In this document: piece after piece, positions 1-11,647 of the stretch
Layout of the letters: each line of letters begins with the position of its first letter
Numbering within the stretch: the stretch's first letter is position 1
Source: Amylostereum areolatum
Taxonomy: Eukaryota; Basidiomycota; Agaricomycetes; Russulales; Stereaceae
Length of the DNA stretch: 64,000 nucleotides
Reading direction: 5' to 3'
NCBI GenBank assembly: GCA_012932865.1
Contig: SAXG01000053.1
Span: 124,001 to 188,000 of the forward strand
The notes under the pieces: generated by a model
What the model saw: the letters and a program-made list of their open reading frames with translations, nothing else
Database searches by the model: none
Told to the model about the DNA's origin: nothing
Made by a program: the position numbers and the translations under genes

Positions 1-1361
1 CTAGCTCGAGATAGGGAATATGTACAGCGAGAGGGAGCCTTATATACATGAGAGGAGAGAGACTTAGGTAAGCAACCAATACACGGTGATCAGTAAGCAG
101 ACCAAGTATAAGTAAGCAGTTGTATGTAAAAGAGCACAGCATGAGTCAGTACTGTACAGCATGGGTCAGGGGAAAGGAGTCAGACCCGGGCCGAGATGAG
201 TCGCGTGGGCCCGGGTGGGATATAGATGAACCGGGTCCGGGCCGAAGTGGAGCCGGACCGGTGATAAGCCAATAAGTCCTAAAGCGTGTAACCGATGTAA
301 AGTAAAAAAGAAAATTATAGACCGTTCATGACAGTTGAGGAGCGGTCAGACCCAGATCCCCAAAGTCGCAAAGAGGCAGCAACCCTCCCCTGTGTCTGTA
401 CTCTAAACCAGAAACCCAAAGGTTCCTGCTCTTCCTCGATGTCCATGCGCACCTATAGTACTTGTATGAACAGTTATATATGTGATGCGCAGTTGTAACA
501 GGTGCTCCAGGGTGGATTGACTACCTCCCTCTGGATTGGGACACCTAAACCGGTCCGCACTTAAGGGCACCAGCCAACCGTTCACAAGCACCTATAGCAT
601 CACGCTAGGCTCCCCTAGCGCTTGCCTAATTACCTAAGTATAGTAATTATGTACTGGCTTAGCGACGACACGAGCGTCGCCAGAGGCCCTTCCTGCCAGC
701 TTCCTCAAGTGAGGTCACTTGGTTTCAGGGTGCTACGACACTACACGTCCTAAGACATCTTCAGGGCGGCTGGGAACGAATCGCCCGCACGCAACCTGGG
801 TAAGTAAAAGTCCATGCCCCTAATGGGCCAAACTGTATCGTAGCGCGCAGAGGGACGGAGGACAAGAGGACTTGCAACGGCTTCTGCCCGCTTCAGGGCT
901 CCCTCGCCGCGCTCGTGTTACCCCTTCAGGGTGAGAACACAATGCAAGGCCCGGGGCCAAGCAAATTGGGGAGCGAGTGGGACAAATGAATGTTACTCGC
1001 CTTTGAAGAACTTTGTACGACTTGAGGGCTAGATAGATAGGCCAGGGCCCATAACCTGTTGAACAGACTTATCCAAGTCAGTGAGACGCTCAGTCGAAGG
1101 GATACTTCGAGTGAGGAGGCAGGACGAAATACGAGAGCCTTATATACCCAAACCGCTGTGCCATAAGAGCCAATCATAAAAGCCGTAAGAAAGTGGTGTC
1201 ATAGTGTAGCATAATTAATCAGCGCCAAGAGTGCGCTCAGTCATCCACCACAGCTTTCATGTGAAAGCGTACAGTAAGAATCACATGCTCCGCACAGCCT
1301 CGCACAGCCGATTCCATATTGTTCCGGTTCTTCCCAGAACCTTCCGTTCCTTTCTGTCACA
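1..1361 (-). repeat. LTR-like retrotransposon remnants
   Basis: I see no convincing gene here. Read on the minus strand there are two TATA-box segments with the same core TATATAAGGCTC, one at about 36-48 and one at about 1134-1146. Each is followed by a pyrimidine-rich stretch, as in the promoter of a fungal long terminal repeat. A plausible LTR edge is at 1361, where the minus strand starts TGTGACAG. The octamer CCCTGAAG or a close variant recurs about four times between 715 and 935. No gag or pol reading frame is visible; the longest minus ORF (403-591) is not recognisable. This may be a solo LTR plus part of a second one cut by the window edge, or unrelated repeats. Confidence 0.3.
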
Positions 1362-1444
1362 TATTACATAATGTAGTTGAAGCTAGAGATCGTCCGCATT
1401 ACTATCTTCAACACACTGTGCACGCAGCTCCAACCACACAGCAC

Positions 1445-2815
1445 GTTCACGCCTAGCGCACGTGCCCGCGCGACGCATGACCAACGGCAGCCAGGCGTGT
1501 GGCTGGGGGACGCGGGAGGGGCACGCCAAGCACAGGGAGCGGGGGAAGAAGATGTCGAGGGGGAGACGGGGGGAGAGGGAAAGGAGAGAGGGCGCGGGGA
1601 GAGTGGAAGGCCTGGGGATTTGAAACACAAGTGGACACTTTCTTTCCTCCTGGGGAACACTTCCAGATCCGAAGATCAGCTGGACCGGCCGATGTCCTAG
1701 GGACGTGAGCACGGGTACGTGTGCGCCTAGGTAGAGAGCAGATCTGAGATGAGGACAGGGTGAACCGGAAAAAGGAGCGCTTACACCGCCTTGCACCGAC
1801 ACTCGGTTTGGGCACCTAGTTTGGGACTCTGTGTCCCAAAGTTGACACGCCGCGGACCACACCCTTCCTGCTCTACCACCACCCCCCTTCCTCCTTCCCG
1901 TCCCCCCCCCATCCCCCACGATGCTCAACGGCGACGCCAAAGTGTCTGCGCCACCGCCTTTCTCCCTCGTATGGCCACCTTTCGCGTCCAAAGACGCTCG
2001 CCAGCGCGTCGCCCCCATCGCCCCTCGCCATGGTCCTCTCCCCCCAGCCTCTTCCCTCGCCCTCTCCCTCCGCCTCTCCCTCAACGTCCTCTTCCCCCGC
2101 TCCCCATGCTCGCCCCCTGCGCGCCCCTCCCAGCGTCCTCCAGCCACACGCCTGGCCGCCGTCGCTTGCGCGTCGCGCGGGTACGTGCGCTAGGCGTGTA
2201 CCGTTCGCGTCCGGACGGCTGTCCGTATGTGTGCGACACACGTACAGGGCAGCGAGCGAATGAAGGCATCCGTGTACGGCTGAGTGAGTGTGTGTAGGTG
2301 AGGGGTGTGGATGAAGGGGCGGGCGCAGGCAGTGCTCGGCACAATGCATGATGTCCATCAGCGCCGCGCCGCTTCTCGCCTCGGTCAGCGCCCCGCCTTT
2401 CTGCATCTAACAGCGCTCACTGGGTGCCAGTGCGTCGCCCCCTCCCTCGACCACCGCGTCCAATGACGCGACCTCATGCTCATTGATCCCGTGCCCTCCC
2501 TCAACACGGTCCTCCCCTCGTCCTCTCGCCACCCCCAGGCCTCACGCCACACCGACGCTGCTTGCACGTCATGCGGGCACGAGGGCTGGGCGAGCACGGG
2601 TGCAAATGCGAGTGGGCGGGCACGGTGGCCCCCCTCGCCATCTCCCCTCTGTCCCCCCCCCTTCCCTCTCTCCCCGTTTTCCCCTGGCTCCCCCTCGACC
2701 ATGGCTCCCCCTCGGTCCCCGTCTGCTCTTCTCCCCTCGCCCCCCGCCACACGCCTGGCCGCCACTGCTCGCACGTCGCGCGGGCGCATGCACTAGGCGT
2801 GTACGTGTTGTGCGG
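1445..2815. repeat. GC-rich imperfect inverted and direct repeats
   Basis: This is a C-rich/G-rich tract whose long open frames in several registers are a composition effect, so none is called as a gene. A unit of roughly 160 bases at about 1445-1610 recurs as an inverted copy at about 2030-2205, and its end recurs again in direct orientation at about 2700-2812. The shared core contains CACACGCCTGGCCGCC followed by GCGCGGG and a nearby AGGCGTGTAC. I estimate about 80 percent identity by eye. Function unknown; it could be decayed mobile DNA. Confidence 0.55.
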
Positions 2816-3239
2816 ATGGAGCTACGTGCACGCATGTGCGTGGCAGGAGAGCACGTAGGGTAGCAGGTGTGCATGCGTACAAGCGAGAGTGTGCGGGTGC
2901 AAGAGTGGATGAGCATGCTGGTGCGTGGGCAGCAGTGGGAGCGGCGGAGGCGAGTGGAACGGGGGCAGCATGTGCGGTCGACGATGCGAGGCACACAGGC
3001 GCACTCGTCGCCCCGTCGTCCCCATTCTGCTCCGCCACATGGGCACGCTCCCACCAGCATCCCGTGCTTGCGAATGTCGCCACCTACAACCCCCCCCCCC
3101 CCCAAGGTACTCGTACGTGTTCGGGCATTCGCGCCTTCGTGTTCGCGTTCCATACACCGTGCCGGCTGAATGCGACCGACGGTCGACGGTGACACGACGT
3201 GCGGAGCATGCATGTACAACATTGGTTGCATGGCAAGCG

Positions 3240-3615
3240 GGGTTGATGCTGACGCATTGACGCGTTGGACGTGTCCAAGGGTTGGACGCATCCAAGAGGG
3301 TTGGATGCGTCCAGGGTCGGACGCAGGTTTGGGTGAAGGGCACGGCCTTGGGGGCGATTCGAAAGCAAGTCCAAACCCTATGTAAGAAAGTGTATTTAGT
3401 GAAGTGGTAGATTGCGAGATTATGATACTCATGTTTATTCTAGGTTCGATCCCCAGTCCGGAGGTTTCATTTTGTGGCCGGTGCGGGGGTCCGGGATGGG
3501 ACGAGTCCAACCAAGGGCGGGGACGCCCCGGCCGCGCGTCCCGTGAGACTATCGTGTTGGACGTGTCCAACGCACGATAGATAATCGCGTTGGACGCGTC
3601 AAGTCAACTGAACTG
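3240..3615 (+). repeat. tRNA-derived SINE-like sequence in TTGGACGCGTCCA repeats
   Basis: A perfect RNA polymerase III A box (TAGTGAAGTGG, 3397-3407) is followed after 35 bases by a B box (GGTTCGATCCC, 3443-3453). A T-arm-like stem surrounds the B box, but no acceptor stem can be formed, so this is not a functional tRNA gene. The pair is flanked on both sides (3255-3330 and 3550-3602) by several copies of a short palindrome of the form TTGGACGCGTCCA. Together this looks like a tRNA-derived short interspersed element or tRNA relic. The rest of 2815-3600 shows nothing I can name. Confidence 0.45.
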
Positions 3616-3619
3616 GCTC

Positions 3620-4065
3620 CGGCGTGTGTTTCCCCACCAAATTAGACGGCCACCCTTTTCTTTGAAAACGGCCTCCCTCTCGAAAAAAAAAGTTCTCCGA
3701 GTGTTATGTTGAGAGTGTGTTTCTCAAGAAGCTCTTTCAGATGGGTGTAATGACATTTGAACATTTTTTTTTTCGGAAAAATGAACCTCCTTACAAAATG
3801 TATTACAAAACGGGATGAAATCAATTGTTACTACTCTTCAATGTCTATAGGGCCATCCAATTCATCATCCTGCCCATCCATCTCAACCGTGATTGTAATG
3901 AGGTTCATTTTTCCGAAAAAAAATGTTCAAATGTCATTACACCCATCTGAAAGAGCTGGTTGAGAAACACACTCTCAACATAACACTCGGAGAACTTTTT
4001 TTCGAGAGGGAGGCCGTTTTTGAAGAAAAGGGTGGCCGTCTAATTTGGCGGGGAAACGCACGCCG
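3620..4065. mobile_element. fold-back MITE with ~175-bp inverted arms
   Basis: The left arm (about 3620-3797) and right arm (about 3893-4065) are near-perfect inverted copies of each other, separated by about 95 bases without similarity. The outer ends read CGGCGTGTGTTTCC on the left and its inverse with one substitution on the right. Each arm contains an A-rich run of eight or nine bases. The length (446 bp), the lack of coding capacity and the palindromic structure fit a fold-back miniature transposable element. I could not identify a clear target-site duplication. Confidence 0.8.
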
Positions 4066-4087
4066 CGCCAAAAGGACGACATCTCGT

Positions 4088-4140
4088 CCCAGCCGGTCTC
4101 ACGAGTTCGCCCTTCTTACATAATCGTGAGACCGGCTGGG
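4088..4140. repeat. 17-bp hairpin next to the fold-back element
   Basis: CCCAGCCGGTCTCACGA at 4088-4104 is perfectly inverted at 4124-4140, leaving a 19-base loop. It lies 22 bases beyond the right arm of the fold-back element and could be a separate short element or a transcribed hairpin. From here to 4960 I see no gene, only an unrecognised intergenic stretch. Confidence 0.7.
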
Positions 4141-5040
4141 TACGAGCCTAAATTGCACGATAAGTTGTCTCTAGGTCTCGAAGTCAGACTTATCAGAATT
4201 TTGATTGCAAGCGCGCGCGCGGTGGCGCGCCGCGAGATGTCATTTCCGGCTTCTCCCTCACTTCCCGACCGCCCCAGCACGCTCGACGCCCTCGCACCCT
4301 TCCTTCTTCCTCACTCCCTCTTAGTTGTGGTTTTCCCCCTTCATAGGCGAGTTAGGGTCATCAATGTTTCATTTCGCCTAGTAATAACTATGGTATGTGC
4401 TCATGTTAGCAAGCAGGTGGGACGGTCTGGGGAGGTACTTAATCTCCATCGACCCAACGCGCATTCCGCTGAAGCCGTCCACCCTTCCTTAAGCCCTTTC
4501 TCGCAAGAGCTCCGTGCAACTACAGCTCCCCCGCAACCTTGGCGGCCTCTGGTTCAATTATCGGTGGTGCGTCCCGTCTCCCTTTTCATACCCGTCTCCA
4601 TACCCGCCTCCATACCAACCACTTCACATCCTTCTCCTCGGCTTTCGTCCACGTACCTATTACTTACTTGCCGCGACAGATTGCATTGTCAACAACGACA
4701 CAGACAGACCCAAAGTGTACCTACATCCGTGGTCACACTCGGCCTCCTGGTCGTGAGCAATACGAGTTAGGCACTGTCGCAACAGGTTGTAGATAAGGCG
4801 GAGCGGAGGGTCCGGGAGGACGGGTTGACAAGGCGGCAGGAGTTCTATGCAGTGAATTGCTTGTAAACGATACGTTATGTGTTCTTTGGGTCGAACGAAT
4901 CCAACCCACGATTCCATTTGGTCCTTTGGACCGCCGTGCTTCAAGGCGGTACCGAGCACCGAGTCATGAGCTCGACCTTCTGGTCACTCCGCATGCACTC
5001 TACCACCGTCTCATCTACCTCGAAACCCTCCAAAATCAAG

Positions 5041-5607
5041 ATGTCCGATTCCTTATCCTCACACATATCGAATGTCGATGGCAACTGGGGAACCATGTCG
5101 TTCCGCATGGCGTCTCTTACTGCGGTTGTCACCAGTATTCACTTTGTGGCTCACGAAAATACGGACAATGTGGGCGGCGATGGGCAGTCCCCCACCAACC
5201 ACTGGACACTCTTCCTCAAGACCCGCGATTCGTCTCCCGTGCATCTCGACGTGGCCCCCGGTGCCGACCTGCAGAGCGGCATGGTCATCCTCGAAAACTG
5301 CGCCACGGACGACATCCGCGTCGCGATTCCGCACACCCACCTCGTCTCGGCGGACGTCGCCGCGGGGACGACCGTCGCACGCATTATGGGCGTCGTCGTC
5401 GACAACAAGCGCGATCGCTATGTCTTCGCGCGCATGGGGGAGGGGTGCAGATATTGGCTGTATACCTTCGCGTACGACCTGGTCGAAGCGGGAATCATTT
5501 CGGTGGATGACGCGGATACGGCGAGGGCGGCGTTGGGGAAGTATTGGCCGTACCCCGCTGGCACGGAGCCCAGGGCGAGGGCCATGGCTGAGGGAACATT
5601 CTACTGA
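5041..5607 (+). CDS. DUF7770-like protein
   Basis: This is a single-exon gene; the frame is open from 4879, but I prefer the ATG at 5041 (MSDSLSSHIS..., 188 aa) because similarity to the fungal DUF7770 family starts just after it. An alternative ATG is at 4966. Recognisable family landmarks are NHWTLFL, a central MVILEN stretch, then RDRYVFARMGEGCRYWLYTF and a closing KYWPYPAGTE before the C-terminal AEGTFY. No catalytic motif, signal peptide or membrane segment is visible. The biochemical role of the family is not known to me. The P450 gene ends 359 bases downstream on the opposite strand, so the two are convergent. Confidence 0.7.
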   Translation: MSDSLSSHISNVDGNWGTMSFRMASLTAVVTSIHFVAHENTDNVGGDGQSPTNHWTLFLKTRDSSPVHLDVAPGADLQSGMVILENCATDDIRVAIPHTHLVSADVAAGTTVARIMGVVVDNKRDRYVFARMGEGCRYWLYTFAYDLVEAGIISVDDADTARAALGKYWPYPAGTEPRARAMAEGTFY

Positions 5608-5965
5608 GTGGTAGGTCTACACTGTACTTTCGTTGATACTCTTACCAACGTCTACTTATATCGACAGGAACTCGGGCGTATTTCGGGATCCTGGAAATCG
5701 AAGGCGATGCGGTTCTTCGCACGCACAGCCGTGTTTACATTCATATCGTCCATTGTTCCCAGCCAATAATGTACATTCCCAGCCAATAATGTACATTTCG
5801 AAAACACGTCACACGCACTATTCCGGAGATCACAAGAAGTACACACTCGCAAAAAAAGTACCAGGACGTCAAACGGACGGACTGTCAAAAGCTGAACCAC
5901 ACAAAGAGTCGGACTCTACGAGGAAGACTTGGCCGTTTTCCTCTGGTATGCTTCCCGTCTACGGC

Positions 5966-8379
5966 TCACTGAATGGCCTTGACCTTGAGACCCATCCAAA
6001 CACCAGAATAGCCATCGATCATGGGCGCCATGAGCCCCGTGGGCATCCGCTTGATCTTGGTCTTCTCGTGGTCCGGCGGCAGCGCGAACTCGAAGTTTTC
6101 GATGAGAGTGGCGGCGATAGCCTGCATTTCGATAATACTTGCGAAGACCACAAAAGCGCTTCAAGCTTAGAGTGAGAGATGAAAAAGCACCGGGACTTAC
6201 GCGAAACGCCAACTGTGAATGAGGACGAATGAGCGGACCTGAAGAGGATCGGGATGAGAAAGACGAGAAGAACTTACCCAATGCAGGCACGCAGGCCAGC
6301 GGCTGGACAAAATGAGCCTTTAGGGACGCCTGAAGGGACAAACGAACTTACAGAAATTCAAACTGGTAGAAAGGGAGAGTCAGTCGCTGCGGTCGCGCGA
6401 AGGGGCGTAGTACATACAGGTTTGCATAGACACCGACAGGGGTTTGCTTCGCCTTGTTAATATTGAGGAACCGGTCAGGGTTCCATTCGTGTGCGTCATC
6501 GCCCCAGACGGCGGAAAGCCTGCCAGGGAGTATAAGTACAACACTTGCGTGGCATCCAGAGAGACGAGCTCGTCGTCACCTGTTGTACCCGCAGATAGAG
6601 ATGTCGATCTGCTGACCCTTCTTCACGGGTATGGACGAAATCTCCTCTCCAGACTTTGTGGTGACAGGGAACGCTAATGGGATGACGTCGTCTTGAGCAG
6701 CGACACGGCCTAGCTGCCAGACGATTGGGTGTAGTCGCATGCCCTCCTGTACCCCGGGGATGCCAGATCAGCTTGCGCCTTATTGACACGAAGAGGGGGC
6801 GGATTACCTTCAAAGTTGCCTGCATGTACGACATGCCCTCCAAGTCTGCGATGTTGAACTCCGTCTCTCCTCGAGCGGTGACTTTACTGCGCACGGCGGC
6901 GATCTCTTCGCGAATTTTCGCCTGCGAGTCGGGGTGTTTTGCAAGCTCCCAGAGCCACCAGGTCAACGTGCTCGCGGTCGTGTCGTGCCCCGCGAGAAGG
7001 ATGGTACTGGAACCCGAGGTCATCCAGGAGAATAAGAAGCAGGGAACGTAAGATATTTACGAGATCTGGTCGACGACTTCCCTCTCGGACAGCTTTCCCC
7101 GGGTCGACTCCTCCGAGTTGGCACGTAAAAGGATGCTCATTACATCATTTCCATCTCCCTTGGCCTGACTGTTCGCGATCAAGGTCCTGGCGAACCCTCG
7201 AATATAGTCGAGGTAGTGGCGGAACCGAGTGTATTCGCGGCGGGGAAGGTACCGGAAGAAATTGACCACCGTTGTGGGAAGATAGCGCCAGAAGGACCTG
7301 AAGACGATGTCGGACTTGTGCGGATAGAGCGTCGAGTCGATGCTGGAGACACCGCGTCGCGTTCAGTGTCCGATCAAAGAGCTGAAAAACGGTGGAGAAC
7401 ATGATGAATTGAAGAGAGACGCACAAGAGATTGTCGTAGATCTTGTTCAATGGATTCTCCAATTTGTCGAGGGCGCCGAAGTCGAAGTCAAACCCCGCTG
7501 TGCGCGACAATGAGTCGGGAACTGTCCAACAAGTCCGATGAGGACAACGTGCCTTCGCCAATCACATCCAGCGTGGTACGAGAGAGCCATTTGTGGACGT
7601 TGAATACGGGCTCTCCCGATTCGTCGTTGGGGATGACCTCGTCTTTCCACTTCTGCGAAACCTACAGTGATCCAGAGCATATACGTCAGGACATCTCCGA
7701 TGATCACTCAACGTGTTGAAGCAGTCACCTTGTTTGCAGCGCGCAGGAAGAGGGACAGGAAGGTCCGGAGCTGCTGCGCAGAGAAGGCGGGGGACATGAT
7801 CCTCCTGTGACGTTGATGCTGCTCGCCTGCTTACAAGTGAATACATGCCGGAAACGGAAAACCGCGCACAGACTTACCGTGTGCCCACACAATCCCTTCT
7901 CCCAATATCATCCTGATACTCCCAACAATGTCTGGCTTCTTGGGGAAACGGTAGCCCGAAGTCTGAAGGATGTATTGGAGGGCCTTGGGATCGGCGATCA
8001 TGAGCTGATCCTCCTGTGTGTGCCGATTTGATGATAAGTAAGCAGGAACAATTCCCCCCTTTTTCTGGGGATAATTGGAACATACACCGAATACACCGTT
8101 GATGCGCCAGGCGCTGCCATACTCAGCCATCCACCGAAAATCCGCATCGCCAACTTCCTTTTGATAGCGAACGTCGCCCAGATTGCCTGTTCATCGGATA
8201 CAATGATAAGCGACGTGGAGCCTGCATATAATGGGAAGACCCATACCTAACCAAAAGGAAGAAGCCTTGGGACCGCGTAGGTACTTCAACGACGGATGAT
8301 GACGACGGATGACGACGAGCGCAAAAAAACCCGCAAGAGCGGAGGTTACAGAGAGCAGAGTGGAGAAACTGAATGCCAT
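5966..8379 (-). CDS. cytochrome P450 monooxygenase, 14 exons
   Basis: A complete membrane-bound haem-thiolate monooxygenase of 539 aa. Exons from the start: 8379-8247, 8186-8086, 8013-7878, 7826-7729, 7661-7553, 7497-7425, 7342-7061, 7006-6808, 6746-6580, 6519-6418, 6362-6352, 6302-6278, 6212-6201, 6137-5966; all phases join. Residues 1-25 form the hydrophobic anchor. The I-helix motif AGHDTT is near residue 317, the ExxR motif (EGMR) near 378, NPDRF before the haem loop, and the haem ligand Cys477 lies in FSAGLRACIG. The haem loop is assembled from exons of 11, 25 and 12 nt. Intron 5 has a GC donor (AAG|GCACGT). Such enzymes hydroxylate hydrophobic substrates in secondary metabolism or detoxification at the ER with a reductase; the substrate cannot be told. 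I do not assign a CYP family number. A decayed relative lies at 38.0-40.7 kb. Confidence 0.93.
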
Positions 8380-8432
8380 GATGGTGCGAAGGGAGGTTGG
8401 GAGGAGCTGCTGAGAGTTGTGTCGACCTGAGG

Positions 8433-8441
8433 TCTATTTAT
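8433..8441 (-). promoter_or_regulatory. TATA-like box of the P450 gene
   Basis: The minus strand reads GATAAATAG about 55 bases before the P450 ATG, the expected place for a core promoter. No other promoter element stands out. Between here and the F-box remnant (9632) I see no gene that I can support; the minus frames at 9045-9646 are not recognised. Confidence 0.4.
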
Positions 8442-9631
8442 CCGGAAGCAGAGACGGTGCCCGGCCGGTGGATACATGTCTCAAGATTCCGAAAAATCTT
8501 GGATCCATGGGAGTCCCCCTTGCTCCATTGGTACCCACCAGCTTCAGGATCAGTTTTCCAACAGCCATTAAGAGCGAAAGAACGGAGTAGTCCCCCGATG
8601 ACAGGCAAGAAACAACATAAGCTCGATGTTCAGCTGGGCTTTCATATACGTTGCCATCACGTCGAAAGGTCGTTTCGAACGCTGCGCGAGACTCCAAAAG
8701 CCTGTGAGAGCGAGAGAAGAGACCCCGTGGGGAAAAACTGACCACGATTTGTCGCCTTTCGAAGGCCCCTGTTCGCCAGGTCTGCGGAGTGCCGGTAAAA
8801 AATCGGACACGAAGTCAACTATCTTTCCGTTGTTCCACGATCTTCCGGACCGCGTCCACGCTGGATGCAATCATCACAGTTAGCCGCGGAAAACGCACTC
8901 TTGAAGATGACCCCAAGATGACCCCATGATCAACGTCGCCTCGATCCTAACTCACGGTAAAGGTTCGTTCTCAAAGCACTGTATTAAATTCAGAGAAGAT
9001 TTGAGAGGTTAATCATGAGGGCACTCCCCTCAAGAAAAGAGCAGCTAAGCTCTTGGAAGTATCAGTGAAGTTCGAACCGCTCGACGCAGAGGCGAAAAAA
9101 GCGCTAGTGGGGTACTTACCGGCTGGTATTTTTCGTTCGTATTGTATGTAATGATGCCACAATTGATTGCAAGGAAGTGTGCGAACATTCGAATCCATAT
9201 ATCTGGAGCGCCTGCACCAAAGCTGCACGAAGGGGTCACAAAAAACAAACCTGTGAGCCGATGCTCGAAGTCGCGGAGAGGCAGATTTGAAGGACCGTGG
9301 CCGTTGTTGCGCAATCTTGTGGAGATCTCGTGCACGAAGCGCCGTACGAGTCTGATACCTGAGTCACAGCAGTGTGGCGAGGACAGTCGAAGGGATAACT
9401 AAGGTGGGAATCCAGATATCCATCGAGGAAGACGAGAACAACGTCAAAAAATAACTTTAGGCACAGACTAGAGACAAGAGTTGGGTTCTGGAAAGGCGGT
9501 GGCTGGAGGTGGCGTGGGAAATCCAAGCAGTCGGCCTCGAGCCTGTGCCAGTCGCCGTCATCACCAGCGGCGACGTTGGAGTCCTTGGACAGCGTCGACA
9601 TCTTTTTGCACGCTATCGACGACATTGGTAA

Positions 9632-10255
9632 ATGGTAAAGCGACACATGGATTCACTCCCGACAGGGCTCCTGGTCGACATCATCGAACTCGCCACGCAT
9701 GTCCCTCACCTACTCGACATCGCTCCCGGGCCCAATGCAGACGATTCGTTCTTCTACAACGACGACAACCACAACATCGATACCCTCATTCAAGACCTCT
9801 GAAAATTTCTTCCCATCTGTCGCGCTCTCCCCCTCGTCTCACGCACGTTCAACATCCTAGCCGTTCCCATCCTATACGAATGTCTCATCCTGGACGAAAA
9901 GCCCACACCCCTCCTCCGAGCATCGTTGAACACGTCGACCGCTGCCTCGGTCCGCCATGTCATCATGGTTTTCCCACTGCACCCTTCCATGTCCGTCGGC
10001 AGCGCTCTCGTTCACATCCTGTTGCTCCTCCGTAGCGTGCACATTTCCCTGGCACCAGTGTGCGTGCACCTTTCGTTTAACTCGACGCCTATCGCTAGCC
10101 ATACCACCATAGCCTCGCCTCGTCAATGGATTCGTTGGCATGGATTTTGTAGATGGCGTGTTTGTCCGCGCTCGCTCGCTTGTTCCGCGCGTCTTCAAGC
10201 TTCACTGTTCGGGGCGTGTGTAAACGATCTATGTGTCGTACATTGGAACTTGTAG
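9632..10255 (+). pseudogene. F-box-like protein, broken by an in-frame stop
   Basis: Starting at ATG 9632 (or the in-frame ATG at 9647) the product begins with LPTGLLVDIIELATHVPHLL, the typical opening of basidiomycete F-box proteins, followed by the usual LPLVSRTFNILAVPILYE segment. Between these two parts the frame meets a TGA at 9800-9802 with no intron signals around it. The same frame then runs on to 10255, but similarity fades after about 10060 and the rest reads like unrelated DNA, so the usual long C-terminal part is missing. F-box proteins recruit substrates to SCF ubiquitin ligases; this copy is very unlikely to make a full product. Confidence 0.65.
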
Positions 10256-10400
10256 AGAGAAAATACGCTGCACTCTTATAATTTTCATCTTCAATGGACT
10301 TTTTGGTGCGATTTGCCCGTCATATAATACTCGGAGCACCCACGTCCCGCGACCATCAATACAGCAGCATGTATACCAAGGCAGAAGAAATAAAGGAGGG

Positions 10401-11647
10401 TTAGAGCGCGGGGAGCCTATGGACTACTCCTGAACGGTACTCAGAGAGCGAGCGGTGCATGCGTGTGGCGCATATGCTTCTGTGGGACCATGCCTAGATC
10501 AACGATGGTTCCATTGTCTCAGCAAAGCGTACTTACAGAGAAGACACTGCCAGTGCATGCAGGTGGATTCAGAAACATGAGAACGCAAGCGACAGAGAAA
10601 AAAGGCGGGCTCACTTGCGAACAGCTGCATAATCTACACCCGGAGATTCACGTGCACTCGTTTCAGTAGCGTGAGCAAAAAAGAATGAGACGCATACCAG
10701 ATTGAGTGGGTCTACGCCGAAGATACGAGTAACATAAGCCGACGTGACGAAACAGGGAAGCCCGTGCCACTTTTACACACCGTTCGAGTTTAACCGGACT
10801 AAAACCAGGGCTGAAACCTCAACCACGAAGGCTAGAGAGAGCCACATAACGCCCTACGCGTGCGGCATATCAGTGCTAATAGCGAGGCAGACCTATTTAT
10901 TGTTGACGTACTTGGTAGTACAGAAAACAAAAGATGCCTTGTGCATGGGCTTCCGGCTTCCGGATCAATCCAACGAGCATCAACGATAACAGCACAAGGT
11001 CGGAGGTCAGTGTCACAGGCACATTGACGTTGAAAGATCGTCCGAGACGATATAGCATGTTTTGGTGGAGTCGTCCCCATAGGATCGTGTCAGGAATGGT
11101 ACTGCAGAAAGTGTGTGGGTCAATTTTCCGATGGCGCTGGAAGACGTTAGGGTGGAGAGAGGACCTCGGAGATTCAACGCTGCGCTCTTCAGCCGCATCG
11201 CGATAGAGAATACAGAGACCACGACGTTGCGATTCCAGATAGCAATTCTGGGAAAGGTTGCTGTGAGAACGGAGAGGGGCAGTGGAGGGCATCGAGACAT
11301 ACACTCGCAAAACGACGATGAACGAAGCCAACGCGATGCTCAAGAAACCGAACGTGTGTTCCGGTACTTTCGGTCAAGAGGCCGCATAAAACTTGTGCTT
11401 ACGACCCACCAAGAAAAAGACAGACAATGCCTACGGAACCCGACGTCAGACCGGCTGACGGCGCGGAGGAGGGAGCGAACGTACTTGGCACCAGGACAGC
11501 TCCGATGTATCGGTGTAGATCATTCCAAACAGGAGCGAAAGCAGACAAGCGATTCGGGAAAGGAAGTAAATCTGTGCATGGGACGGCGTCATCAGGAGAT
11601 CCGTGAGATGTGGGTAAACCCAGATATATATGATAATCAACAATCAT
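10401..11647 (-). pseudogene. multi-pass membrane protein, exons 4 onward (copy 1, 3' part)
   Basis: This is the downstream part of a gene of the same family as those at 26.3, 29.4, 53.8 and 59.6 kb. It starts with an intact 3' splice site at about 11577 (CATGCACAG) followed by IYFLSRIACLLSLLFGMIYTD. Later exons give the NVPVTLTSDLVLLSLMLVGL membrane segment, RKPEAHAQGIFCFLYYQ, and the C-terminal SICATRMHRSLSEY region, ending at a stop at 10401. The three N-terminal exons are absent upstream: sequence beyond about 11650 is AT-rich DNA. The missing exons are found at 25.06-25.32 kb. The family has several hydrophobic helices and no named domain that I recognise. As it stands the gene is cut off from its start. 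Confidence 0.65.

Noticed and set aside
1383..2147. Long overlapping ORFs on both strands in the C-rich tract, up to 254 codons
   Set aside because: They are Arg/Pro/Gly-rich in all frames, follow the base composition and lie in inverted repeats; no domain or splice pattern is present.
2569..3570. 333-codon minus ORF
   Set aside because: It crosses the SINE-like sequence and palindromic repeats, and its composition changes abruptly along the length. It is a chance frame.
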